Assembly: GCA_910574205.1 (NCBI GenBank) | Contig: CAJSYJ010000004.1 | Coordinates: 1-64,000, forward strand | DNA from: Bacteroidales bacterium | GTDB lineage: Bacteria; Bacteroidota; Bacteroidia; Bacteroidales; Rikenellaceae | DNA length: 64,000 nucleotides | Reading direction: 5' to 3' | Part shown: positions 48,366-56,002 of the stretch, piece by piece | How positions within the stretch are numbered: the stretch's first letter is position 1 | Layout: each line of letters opens with the position of its first letter | Made by a program: the position numbers and the translations under genes | The notes under the pieces: model-generated | Databases searched by the model: none | Seen by the model: the letters and a program-made list of their open reading frames with translations, nothing else | Told to the model about the DNA's origin: nothing

Positions 48366-49478
48366 TTATTTGTTTAATACATGCAGAGCTATGCTCCGCA
48401 TCAGGCGCACGCCCACGGCGATAGCCCTCTCGTCGGGCAGGAAAGCCGACGTATGCGACCGCCCCGCAGCGCTTCCCACGCCCAGACGGTAGAACAGCGA
48501 CGGATAACGCTGCGTATAGTAGCCGAAATCCTCGGCCGTGGCGCGCGGCTGCAACTCGCGTACCTCGATCCCCTCGCCCGCGGCCACGAGCATCGACTCG
48601 TAGGTCAGCGCGATATCGTTCACGACGCATGGGTATCCGCGGTCGATGTCGACCTCGATCGCCACGCCGCACTGCTCGCCCACCTCGGCCGCCGCGCGGC
48701 GCAGACGCTCCCACGTCATGCGGCGCACATCCTCGTCGAAGCTGCGCATGGTGCCCTCGGCACGCGTCGTATCGGGTATGACGTTCGTAGCGCCGTCGGC
48801 CTCCAACCGTCCCACCGACACCACGCACTGCGACGTATTCAGGTCGAGCATGCGCAGCGTCATGCGGCACAGCGCCTCGACGGGGTCGTGCAGATCGCCG
48901 CGCATGGCGGCGTGGCCGCCGCGTCCGTCGACGCGGATGCGCAGCTCGTCGTTCGAGGCCATGAAGCGTCCGGGGCAGAAGCCCGCCTGACCCACCTCCA
49001 ACGTCGAGTCGACATGCTCGCCGATGACCGCCGCAACGTCGTATGCGGCGAACGGATCTTCGGCCAGCACCATGCTCGCACCGCCCGGGTTGCACTCCTC
49101 GCCGGGCTGGAACAGACCTATCAGCGTGCCCTCGAAGTCGCGCTCGGCGGCAAGCGAGCAAAGCACGCCGTAGAGCACGGCCGCATGTACGTCGTGGCCG
49201 CAGGCGTGCATCACGCCGCACGTTAGGGACGAGAACTCGGCGCCCGTGCGCTCCTCGACGGGCAGAGCATCGATATCGGCGCGCAGGACCACGGCGCGCA
49301 TGCGGTTGCCGCGGCGCCCCTCCACGACGGCCAAGACCCCCGTACCGGCCACCTTGCGGCACTCGATGCCCGCCTCGCCCAGCCGCTCGATGATATAGCG
49401 CTGCGTAGCGTGCTCCGCGAACGAGAGCTCGGGGCAGCGATGCAGGTGGCGGCGGAACTCTATGCTGTCGGTAATCAT
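48366..49478 (-). CDS. M20 family amidohydrolase/peptidase
   Basis: A 370-residue metal-dependent hydrolase of the M20D type (N-acyl-amino-acid or aminoacylase-like amidohydrolases). The metal-binding pattern is clear: HACGHDVHAA, FQPGEECNPGG and a C-terminal SHTSAFLPDE (histidine). The dimerisation domain lies at about 175-290 (GRGGHAAMR...DPVEA). The family hydrolyses N-acyl amino acids or indole-acetyl-type conjugates; the exact substrate is unknown. Its start overlaps the methyltransferase gene by 4 bp (ATGA). Start 49478 (MITDSIEFRRHLH) fits the family's usual N-terminus; a much longer open frame upstream lies inside the preceding gene and is rejected. Confidence 0.88.
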   Translation of the reverse strand: MITDSIEFRRHLHRCPELSFAEHATQRYIIERLGEAGIECRKVAGTGVLAVVEGRRGNRMRAVVLRADIDALPVEERTGAEFSSLTCGVMHACGHDVHAAVLYGVLCSLAAERDFEGTLIGLFQPGEECNPGGASMVLAEDPFAAYDVAAVIGEHVDSTLEVGQAGFCPGRFMASNDELRIRVDGRGGHAAMRGDLHDPVEALCRMTLRMLDLNTSQCVVSVGRLEADGATNVIPDTTRAEGTMRSFDEDVRRMTWERLRRAAAEVGEQCGVAIEVDIDRGYPCVVNDIALTYESMLVAAGEGIEVRELQPRATAEDFGYYTQRYPSLFYRLGVGSAAGRSHTSAFLPDERAIAVGVRLMRSIALHVLNK

Positions 49479-50362
49479 ACTCTCGCGGGTTTGTAGCGAC
49501 GGCAGACGGCCGCCAGCGAACGGATATGCTCGGGCGTGGTGCCGCAACAGCCGCCCGCGATATTGAGAATGCCCTCGCGCGCCGCACGCTCCATTTCGGC
49601 CGTGAAGGTCGCCGCCGAGTCGGGGAACCGTCCCGAGGCATCGGGCACGCCGGCCGACGGCCATGCAGCCAGCGGCAGGTCGGTCGCCTCGGCCAGACGG
49701 GCGAGATTGTCTACCACGCTGCGGGCGCCCCACGAGCAGTTGAAGCCCGCCGCCGTCGGGCGGATCCGCTTCAAGTCCTCGGCGAAAAGGGCGATGCTGC
49801 GTCCCGAGACCAGATATCCGGGCAGCTTCGACAACACGGCCGCCACGACGATGTCGATGTCGGGGCGCACGCGGCGGCACTCCTCGACAGCTATCTCGGC
49901 ATTGCGCACATCGCATACGCTCTCGACGAGTATCATGTCCGCACCCTCGCCGATCATCGGCTCGACGACGGCACGATAGGCCTCGCGCAGCTGCTCCTCC
50001 GATGTGTCGGTCGAGAGCGTTATGTTGCGCACGGTAGGCCCCACCGAGCCCGCCACGAGCACTTCGCGCCCCGCGGCATCGGCCGCACGGCGGGCGGCGC
50101 CGACGGCGGCGCGGACGATCTCCCCGCACCTCTCAGCGAGACCCCACGAAGCCAGCGTCAGAGGATCGCTGCAAAACGTGTCGGTGGTAATGATGTCGGC
50201 CCCGGCATCGATATAGCTGCGGTGCAGAGCCTCGACCGCGGCGGCATCGTCCACAGCGAGCAGGTCGCAGCAGCCCCGGCCGGCCCGATCGGCAAGCATG
50301 GTGCCCGTAGCACCGTCGAGCGTCAGTATGCGTTCGTGCATAAGATCGTTGAGTCGTCCCAT
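49475..50362 (-). CDS. stand-alone homocysteine S-methyltransferase domain protein
   Basis: A 295-residue (beta/alpha)8 protein of the S-methyl-transferase family (PF02574-like), matching the N-terminal homocysteine-binding domain of MetH and the MmuM type. The zinc ligands are C209 (GFNCSWG), C272 and C273 (GGCCGTTP). There are no folate- or cobalamin-binding domains, so it either uses S-methylmethionine or a similar donor, or works with separate subunits. An alternative start is MHERIL at 50341. It lies 1 bp downstream of the glutaminyl cyclase gene and overlaps the M20 gene. Confidence 0.85.
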   Translation of the reverse strand: MGRLNDLMHERILTLDGATGTMLADRAGRGCCDLLAVDDAAAVEALHRSYIDAGADIITTDTFCSDPLTLASWGLAERCGEIVRAAVGAARRAADAAGREVLVAGSVGPTVRNITLSTDTSEEQLREAYRAVVEPMIGEGADMILVESVCDVRNAEIAVEECRRVRPDIDIVVAAVLSKLPGYLVSGRSIALFAEDLKRIRPTAAGFNCSWGARSVVDNLARLAEATDLPLAAWPSAGVPDASGRFPDSAATFTAEMERAAREGILNIAGGCCGTTPEHIRSLAAVCRRYKPARV

Positions 50363-50363
50363 A

Positions 50364-51182
50364 TCACTCGAATATCTCTATTTCGAAAATCTTGTTCCAG
50401 TTCTTGCCCGTGACCAGGATGCGGTCGCGAGCGGCGTCGTAGGCTATGCCGTTGAGAACGTCGGTCCGGGAGTCGATATCGATGCGTCCCAAAAGATCGT
50501 CCAGTTCCAGCACACCCTCCACAACGCCCGTCTCGGGGTTTATCATAACGATCGACGTAGTGAGATAGACGTTGGCCCATATCCGGCCGCCGATCCACTC
50601 CAACTCGTTGATGTTTTCGAGCGGGCGCCCCTGCAACGTGACGGTCACGCCGCGCAGCGGGCGGAACGTCACGGGATCGACCTGCAAGAGGGTCGAGGTT
50701 CCGTCGGAGGTAAACAGCCGCTCGCCGTCCGATGTTATGCCCCACCCCTCGCCGCTGTACTCGACAGAGCGTTGCAGGCGGCCGCGAAGGTCGTAGAGGT
50801 GGGCGATGCCCGTGGTCCACGTAAGCTGGTAAATCGTATCCGCTGCAATAGCTATGCCCTCGCCGAACTCCGAAGGCGGCAGCGATGCGAGCGTCTCGGT
50901 GCGACCCGAGCCGTCGATGTCGATGGTCATAAGGCGCGACGCGCCCCACTGTCCGGTGCCCTCCCACAGCAGACCGTCGAAGTAGACCAGTCCCTGCGTG
51001 TAGTTGTCCGCCGGATGCGGATATTCGGCCACGACGCGGTGGCGGTAGAGAACGGGCTGCACGGGCTCGGGCTCGGCTGCCGGACTCCCGGCAGCCTCCG
51101 ACGAGGGTTTGCCGCCCCTTGCGCCGCCGCACGCAGCGAGCGCGAGGCCGAGCGCCGACAGCAATATGGAGATGTATCTCAT
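50364..51182 (-). CDS. glutaminyl-peptide cyclotransferase (lipoprotein)
   Basis: A 272-residue lipoprotein (lipidated cysteine in LALAACGGA) with a five-bladed propeller of the bacterial/plant glutamine cyclotransferase family (PF05096-like). Recognisable segments: DNYTQGLVYFDGLLWEGTGQWG, ELEWIGGRIWANVY and VLNGIAYDAARDRILVTGKNW. Enzymes of this family turn N-terminal glutamine into pyroglutamate on exported proteins; in Bacteroidota this caps proteins after signal peptidase I cleavage. Start 51182 follows a -7 box by 20 bp. It heads the run glutaminyl cyclase - methyltransferase - M20 - rnr - mqnC. Confidence 0.9.
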   Translation of the reverse strand: MRYISILLSALGLALAACGGARGGKPSSEAAGSPAAEPEPVQPVLYRHRVVAEYPHPADNYTQGLVYFDGLLWEGTGQWGASRLMTIDIDGSGRTETLASLPPSEFGEGIAIAADTIYQLTWTTGIAHLYDLRGRLQRSVEYSGEGWGITSDGERLFTSDGTSTLLQVDPVTFRPLRGVTVTLQGRPLENINELEWIGGRIWANVYLTTSIVMINPETGVVEGVLELDDLLGRIDIDSRTDVLNGIAYDAARDRILVTGKNWNKIFEIEIFE

Positions 51183-51202
51183 AACCGTAACGTTTATTCC
51201 GA

Positions 51203-51210
51203 CAAATGTA
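51203..51210 (-). promoter_or_regulatory. -7 box for the glutaminyl-cyclase operon
   Basis: TACATTTG on the minus strand, 20 bp before the start codon at 51182. A clear TTTG -33 box is not seen. Confidence 0.55.
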
Positions 51211-51250
51211 GTCAAAATTTTGCAATTATCGTCGTTGTCGAAGACAAGCT

Positions 51251-51267
51251 CCGGCCGATTCGGCCGG
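51251..51267. repeat. small GC hairpin downstream of GT4 gene
   Basis: CCGGCCG and CGGCCGG flank the loop ATT (7-bp stem). It lies in the 238-bp gap between the GT4 stop and the glutaminyl-cyclase promoter and may end the GT4 transcript; there is no T-run. Confidence 0.35.
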
Positions 51268-51420
51268 CGGGGCGCAGATTGAGAGACCGAGGCCGAGGGC
51301 GGCAGCATACGGCCGAAGAAACGAAGCGGACGTACAGCCGACCGGATTCGGCAGTACGTCCGCATATCGAAGCCTGCATATCAGCAGGTTGTCCGCAACG
51401 GCCGACCCGATGCAAGCCGC

Positions 51421-52605
51421 CTATGAGCGGCGGTCGAGCGTAGCGAAAAGGCGCATCCACGACTCGCCCGAGCGCTCGATGCCGTAGCGCGCGCGATTGC
51501 GGTTAATTACCTCGACGATACGCGCACGCTCCTCGTCGGAAGACATCAGGCGCCGCAGGGCATCGGCATAGGCATCGAGGTCGAAGGAGTCGACCAGCAC
51601 GCCGCCGCAGCGTCCGACGATCTCGCGAACGCCGGCCGAGCAGTCGAAAGCCACGGGTATCGCCCCGTGCTGCTGCGCTTCGATAAGCACCATACCCCAC
51701 CCTTCGTAGGAGGATGTCTGGCACAGGATCGACGCACGGTCGTACCACGGCGAGGGGTCGGAGGTGGCGCCGCAGAATGTCACGCGCCGCAGACCCAGCT
51801 CGGCAGCCATGCGTTCCAATTCGCCGCGCTCCTCGCCGTCGCCGACGATATCGAGCGACCAGTCGGCGAACTCGTCCTGCAACCGGCTCCACACCTGCAA
51901 CAGTCTGTCGACACGCTTGTCGGAGTAGGAGAGCCGCCCGACGAAGAGCAACCTGCGCTGCTTGCGCGATAGATCGGGCAGGGCGTCGGGGACCGCTGCG
52001 GGGTTGTATATCGCCACGGCCTTGCCCTCGGCCTCGGCCGCAGCGCCCATAGCGTCGTAGAACTCTCTTACGTAGCCCTCGCACAGAAGCACATAGCTAT
52101 CGACGCTGCGGTACATGCTCCGGTAGCGGCGCATGACGCGCCGGCGCGTCTTCCACTGCTTGTAGGCACGGCTGAGCAGATACAACGGCGTGAGATGACG
52201 ATGAGTACGGTCGTATCCGGCCAACGAGCGCACGATCTCCCAGAAGGGCTGCGAGTGGTTGCAGTAGACGATCGGGGCATCGGTCATGCGGCGCAGGATC
52301 TCCATGCGGCGCAGGTAGCCCCCCTGGCATATCACGACGTCTATATCCCACTTACGGCAGCACTCGCCCGCATAGCGGCAGTAGTCGGAGTACGACATCT
52401 TGCGCTGCGGCGTGGGAAGCCACACGGCCGCCGAGCGCTGATGCTCGGGGATAGCCTCCATGTCGACGGCGTTGGCGATGACGTATACGCCTATGCCGCG
52501 GCGCGAGAACCACTCGGCCAGCATAAGCGTGACGCGCTCGATGCCGCCGTAAGAGAACGGAGCACGACGCGGATTGTGCAGGAAAAGGATATTGCGGGGC
52601 TGCAT
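51421..52605 (-). CDS. GT4 family glycosyltransferase
   Basis: A 394-residue GT-B fold glycosyltransferase. The N-terminal half has the glycine-rich start LHNPRRAPFSYGGIERV; the C-terminal Glycos_transf_1 domain has LLFVGRLSYSDKRVDRLL, the donor-binding SSYEGWGMVLIEAQQHGAIPVAFD (the E-x7-E type motif) and a GVLVDSFD end. It probably adds a sugar to a surface glycan or LPS; donor and acceptor are unknown. It is a single-gene unit with its own promoter, divergent from birA. Confidence 0.88.
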   Translation of the reverse strand: MQPRNILFLHNPRRAPFSYGGIERVTLMLAEWFSRRGIGVYVIANAVDMEAIPEHQRSAAVWLPTPQRKMSYSDYCRYAGECCRKWDIDVVICQGGYLRRMEILRRMTDAPIVYCNHSQPFWEIVRSLAGYDRTHRHLTPLYLLSRAYKQWKTRRRVMRRYRSMYRSVDSYVLLCEGYVREFYDAMGAAAEAEGKAVAIYNPAAVPDALPDLSRKQRRLLFVGRLSYSDKRVDRLLQVWSRLQDEFADWSLDIVGDGEERGELERMAAELGLRRVTFCGATSDPSPWYDRASILCQTSSYEGWGMVLIEAQQHGAIPVAFDCSAGVREIVGRCGGVLVDSFDLDAYADALRRLMSSDEERARIVEVINRNRARYGIERSGESWMRLFATLDRRS

Positions 52606-52621
52606 CTCGATAAAATTTTCA

Positions 52622-52652
52622 CAAAAATAGCGAATATATGACCAACCGCAAT
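52622..52652 (-). promoter_or_regulatory. GT4 gene promoter
   Basis: On the minus strand ATTG (52649-52652) is 19 bp from TATTTTTG (52622-52629), a near-full match to the Bacteroidota promoter. The -7 box ends 16 bp before the start codon. Confidence 0.6.
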
Positions 52653-52699
52653 ATCAATTTTAGTAAATTGCACCCCGAACGAGCGAAACAATTACCACG

Positions 52700-53476
52700 A
52701 TGATATACCGCATAGAGAAAACCACGTCGACGAACGACGATGCGCGCGAGGCGAAATATGTCCACGGCGACGTGATATGGGCCGAGCAGCAGACCGCCGG
52801 ACGCGGACAGAGAGGCCACAAGTGGGACAGCGCCACGGGCGACAATCTGACCTTTTCGACGGTGCTCGCGCCGACATTCCTGCCCGTCGACGAGCAGTTC
52901 CTGCTCTCGGAGGTCGTCGCGCTCGCGCTGACAGAGACATTCGCACGCCACGGCATAGAGGCTAAGATAAAGTGGACGAACGACATATACGCCGACGACA
53001 GAAAGATCGTGGGGGTGCTGATCGAGCACATGCTCTCCTCGGAGAGGTTCGAGCGCACGATAGTGGGCACGGGCATCAACGTCAACCAGACCGAGTTCGA
53101 CCCGCTGCTGCCCAACCCCGTATCGATGCGGCAGCTGACGGGCATGCGCTACGACCGCGAGGCGGTGTTGGAGGTGTATCTGGATTGTCTGACGCATTAC
53201 TACGGCATGCTGCATAGCGGCGATAAGCAGACCATACAGCGGCTCTACCGCGAGCGCATGTATCATATAGACGAGGAGCACACATACGCCCTGCCCTCGG
53301 GCGAGCGTTTTCGCGCCACCATACGCGGCGTGCGCCCCTCGGGCGAGCTGAGGCTCGAACACGCCGACGGCACCATACGCGAATACGCCTTCAAGGAGGT
53401 GGAGTTCGTGCTGCCCGGACGCGACGGCATGGTTCAGCCGATGTCTGCGGGCGGCGGCAGCCGCAACCGGCGTTGA
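52700..53476 (+). CDS. birA: biotin--[acetyl-CoA-carboxylase] ligase BirA
   Basis: A 258-residue biotin protein ligase that attaches biotin to carboxylase carrier domains via biotinyl-AMP. It has the active-site loop GRGQRGHKW (34-42), the KWTNDIY segment and the VGTGINVNQ strand. It lacks the N-terminal DNA-binding domain of E. coli BirA, so it is a simple (group I) ligase. The last about 20 residues (QPMSAGGGSRNRR end) go beyond the usual C-terminal SH3-like domain. Divergent from the GT4 gene. Confidence 0.93.
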   Translation: MIYRIEKTTSTNDDAREAKYVHGDVIWAEQQTAGRGQRGHKWDSATGDNLTFSTVLAPTFLPVDEQFLLSEVVALALTETFARHGIEAKIKWTNDIYADDRKIVGVLIEHMLSSERFERTIVGTGINVNQTEFDPLLPNPVSMRQLTGMRYDREAVLEVYLDCLTHYYGMLHSGDKQTIQRLYRERMYHIDEEHTYALPSGERFRATIRGVRPSGELRLEHADGTIREYAFKEVEFVLPGRDGMVQPMSAGGGSRNRR

Positions 53477-53526
53477 CAAGCAGCGACGGTCGGCCGATAA
53501 AACCGGCGGCTACGGGCGGCGGCGGC

Positions 53527-54480
53527 TCAGAGCCACTTCTTGAATTTGAAGAACCAGTAGGTAAGACCCGACAGACCGAGCATAAGGCCTATCGCCCACA
53601 GATAGCCGTAGTGCCAGTCCAGCTCGGGCATGAATTTGAAGTTCATGCCGTACATGCTCGCCACAAGCGTCGCGGGCATGAAGATGACGGCAGCCACCGA
53701 AAATATCTTGACTATCTCGTTCTGCTCGATGTTGATAAGACCCAGTGCAGCATCCTGAATATAGTCCAGACGCTGGAAGCTGAAATCGGCGTGGCTGATA
53801 AGCGAGTTGACGTCCTTTATCATCAGTTGCAGGCGCGGATAGATATCGTTCGGGAAGCGTTCGCTGCGCAGGATGCTCGACAGCACGCGCTGCCGGTCGA
53901 AGATATTCTCGCGCAGCAACATGGTGTTCTCCTGCAAGGCGTTGATGCGGTAGAGCACCTCCTTGTCGATCTTCTCGCCGGCATTGATGTCGCGGCTGAG
54001 CGAGGCGACCTGCTTGCCTACCATTTCGACCAGGTCGGCATCGAAGTCGATCCTTACCTCCAACAGCGATATGAGTATGTGGTAGCCCGTCGAGTAGCTG
54101 CGATAGTTCATCTGCAAACGCTTCTCCGCCTCGCGGAAGGTGCGGAACTCGGCCTGACGCATCGACACCAGCACACCCTCGTTGGAGATGATGAACGAGA
54201 CGGGCTCGACGGTAAAGGTATCGCCGCGCGGGATGAAGAAGTTGGAGTTGGAGATAATGGCGTTCTCGGTCTCGGAATACTTCGACGTCGACTCGATCTC
54301 CTCGACCTGCTGCCGGGTTTGCAGGCTTATCTCCATGAAATTCTCGACCGATTTCTGCTCCTTGATCGAGGGCTGCATAAGGTCGATCCACAGTATGTCG
54401 TCGTAGCCCAACTCGTCGAACAGATCGGGGTCGGCGTTACGAATGATCTTGTTGTATTGTTTGAGATAGATTGTTATCAT
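53527..54480 (-). CDS. corA: CorA-type magnesium transporter
   Basis: A 317-residue divalent cation channel. A large cytoplasmic N-terminal domain (about 1-255) with coiled-coil-like helices leads to two C-terminal transmembrane helices; the signature GMN (YGMNFKFMPE, near residue 278) ends the first, and the MPEL-type loop follows it. The C-terminus KFKKWL is basic as in the family. Mg(II), Co(II) and Ni(II) are typical substrates. Convergent with birA. Confidence 0.93.
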   Translation of the reverse strand: MITIYLKQYNKIIRNADPDLFDELGYDDILWIDLMQPSIKEQKSVENFMEISLQTRQQVEEIESTSKYSETENAIISNSNFFIPRGDTFTVEPVSFIISNEGVLVSMRQAEFRTFREAEKRLQMNYRSYSTGYHILISLLEVRIDFDADLVEMVGKQVASLSRDINAGEKIDKEVLYRINALQENTMLLRENIFDRQRVLSSILRSERFPNDIYPRLQLMIKDVNSLISHADFSFQRLDYIQDAALGLINIEQNEIVKIFSVAAVIFMPATLVASMYGMNFKFMPELDWHYGYLWAIGLMLGLSGLTYWFFKFKKWL

Positions 54481-54595
54481 CTTGTCTCCTCCCTGAGTTT
54501 TAACGGTTTGTCGATTTCAACTCACGACCCGCGGCCGGGTCGCATCGGCATCCCCAGCACGGGATGCCCGTCGGAAGGCGTGGGTCATGCCCACC

Positions 54596-55366
54596 TCAAT
54601 AGGATCGGGGGACGATGCGGATGCCGGCGTCCCAGAACTTTTTCAGCGCGCGGTGCTTCTCCTCGTCGAGCATGAAGTCGATGTTGCGCGTAAGATAATC
54701 GTATGCGCCCAGGCCGTTGTCGCAGCCGACATATCGCGACTGGACGACCGCCTCGTAGATGCGCTCGACACCGAACGTAAGCGAACGCTCCAAGGCGTCG
54801 GTTATCTCATAGGATGTTCCCTTGCGCGCTACCCACAGCGCAAATGCGAAGGGCAGACGAGTCAGTGCGCGCCACTCCGCGGCAAGATCGTAGCTGTAAC
54901 GGAAGCGTCCTTCACTCTCGAACACCTTGTCGCCGATCAGAAGAAAGGCGTCGCCCGCAGCCGGACGGTCGAGCAGCGAGTAGTCGGCAAGATGCAGCCA
55001 CTCGGGCGAGATGTTCCACTTGTATTTGGCCAGATAGCCCGTCAGTTGTACCGATGTGCGCGAATGCGAGTCGAGCCAGATGCGCCTAACATCGGCAATG
55101 GGGCTGTCGGAGACAACGACGACCGTTCTGACGGCACCCGAAGCACCTATGCAATAGTCGGTAACGATATCGGTCATCGGAAGATCGGGGACCACGGCAG
55201 CAGGCAGAAGCGCTATATCGACCTCGCCCGACATATAAGCCGCGGCGCACTGCGCGGGAGGAAGCAATCGAAGATCGGCACGAAGGCTACCCTCGTGCTC
55301 GATACCGTATATGAACGGTATCGTATTGAGATACGACACAGCGGCTATACGCGGAATGGTGGCCAT
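54596..55366 (-). CDS. mqnA: chorismate dehydratase MqnA
   Basis: A 256-residue enzyme with a periplasmic-binding-protein-like fold that makes 3-enolpyruvyl-benzoate from chorismate, the first step of the futalosine menaquinone pathway. It shows the family's start AAVSYLNTIPFIYGI, the DIALLPAAVVPDL segment and LLIGDKVFE. The frame is open to 55636, but a -33/-7 promoter at 55404-55435 lies in the extension, so the start at 55366 (MATIPRIAAVS) is preferred. With mqnC 8 kb away this implies the futalosine route rather than the MenFDHCEB route; the other genes are not in the window. Confidence 0.92.
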   Translation of the reverse strand: MATIPRIAAVSYLNTIPFIYGIEHEGSLRADLRLLPPAQCAAAYMSGEVDIALLPAAVVPDLPMTDIVTDYCIGASGAVRTVVVVSDSPIADVRRIWLDSHSRTSVQLTGYLAKYKWNISPEWLHLADYSLLDRPAAGDAFLLIGDKVFESEGRFRYSYDLAAEWRALTRLPFAFALWVARKGTSYEITDALERSLTFGVERIYEAVVQSRYVGCDNGLGAYDYLTRNIDFMLDEEKHRALKKFWDAGIRIVPRSY

Positions 55367-55403
55367 CGTCCATAGATTTACGTTTCGATTTACAATTCGA
55401 CGA

Positions 55404-55435
55404 CAAATGTACTCTTTTTTTCGCAGACGGACAAA
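55404..55435 (-). promoter_or_regulatory. mqnA promoter
   Basis: On the minus strand TTTG (55432-55435) is 20 bp from TACATTTG (55404-55411), a full match to the Bacteroidota promoter. It lies 37 bp upstream of the mqnA start. Confidence 0.75.
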
Positions 55436-55649
55436 AATTATGCGCGGTTTATACACACGTCCTGCAAGGCATGCCGCCTGACGCCCCGCGCAGAACGGAA
55501 TAATTATGCAGTATTCCGATTTCGCGTGTCGGGCATCGACCAAAGAGCATACTGTATTACACACAATTATGCGGCAGCTGGGAACAACGTCCCGATTCAA
55601 TGCGAAAAAATTTTCGCAACGAGCCGTTAGGAACAAAAATTTTTATATG
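55436..55649. other. intergenic region upstream of surface lipoprotein promoters
   Basis: No gene seen. One hairpin is present, CGGAATA (55496-55502) with TATTCCG (55512-55518). The A/T content rises toward 55650, where promoter boxes begin. Confidence 0.5.
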
Positions 55650-55710
55650 TATATTTGACTCGGCAAAATGCAAGCAAACTTGCCTTTGCGCTCGCTTATT
55701 CGTATATTTG
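55650..55710 (+). promoter_or_regulatory. tandem promoters of the BACON lipoprotein operon
   Basis: Two TATATTTG -7 boxes lie at 55650-55657 and 55703-55710. The second has CTTG at 55679-55682, 20 bp upstream, matching the -33/-7 layout; the same CTTG-N20-TATATTTG layout occurs at 60350-60381. A hairpin GCAAG-CAAA-CTTGC (55670-55683) overlaps the -33 box and could be an operator. Confidence 0.6.
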
Positions 55711-55729
55711 TCATAGTCACAACAGAACG

Positions 55730-55822
55730 ATGAACGGAAATAACACATACGGCCGATACAGGATCGCCGAATTATTCGGGGGGGGGGGAGAATTACCCTT
55801 ATCATCCGCTAACCGTTCATAG
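55730..55822 (+). other. short leader frame with G11 tract (possible phase-variable ORF)
   Basis: ATG at 55730 lies 19 bp after the -7 box at 55703-55710 and opens a 30-codon frame that contains an 11-G run (55778-55788) encoding glycines and ends at TAG 55820-55822. If the tract were one G shorter (or two longer), the frame would stay open through to TGA at 56004-56006, overlapping the ATG of the next gene at 56003, for a product of about 91 residues. No known domain is recognised in either version. It may be a phase switch, a leader peptide or chance. Confidence 0.35.
55778..55788 (+). repeat. G11 homopolymer tract
   Basis: Eleven consecutive G, the longest homopolymer noticed in the window, between the tandem promoters and the first surface-lipoprotein gene. 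Such tracts are prone to slipped-strand length changes. Confidence 0.9.
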
Positions 55823-55895
55823 CTCTACACCAAAGAGATACACAGCAGCCGATCCGGCGCCGACAACGGCACCGGCCGGCGCATCATGCATATAT

Positions 55896-55920
55896 ATGCG
55901 ACATATAAGCATTGTCGCAT
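55896..55920 (+). repeat. leader hairpin before BACON lipoprotein gene
   Basis: ATGCGACA (55896-55903) pairs with TGTCGCAT (55913-55920) around a 9-base loop. A 12-bp palindrome GCATATATATGC (55888-55899) overlaps its left arm. It sits about 80 bp upstream of the start codon at 56003 and could affect translation. Confidence 0.4.
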
Positions 55921-56002
55921 CCTCCTACGAAACGACATTACTTACCTATTTTTCAACCGGGAGCGGCTCGCGCCTCTCCCATAAAATCACGTATCAACCG
56001 AA

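Noticed and set aside
49479..50129. Upstream extension of the M20 gene
   Set aside because: It lies inside the methyltransferase gene in another frame and is arginine-rich without family resemblance.
55367..55636. Upstream extension of mqnA
   Set aside because: A full -33/-7 promoter lies at 55404-55435 inside it and the extra residues have no MqnA resemblance.
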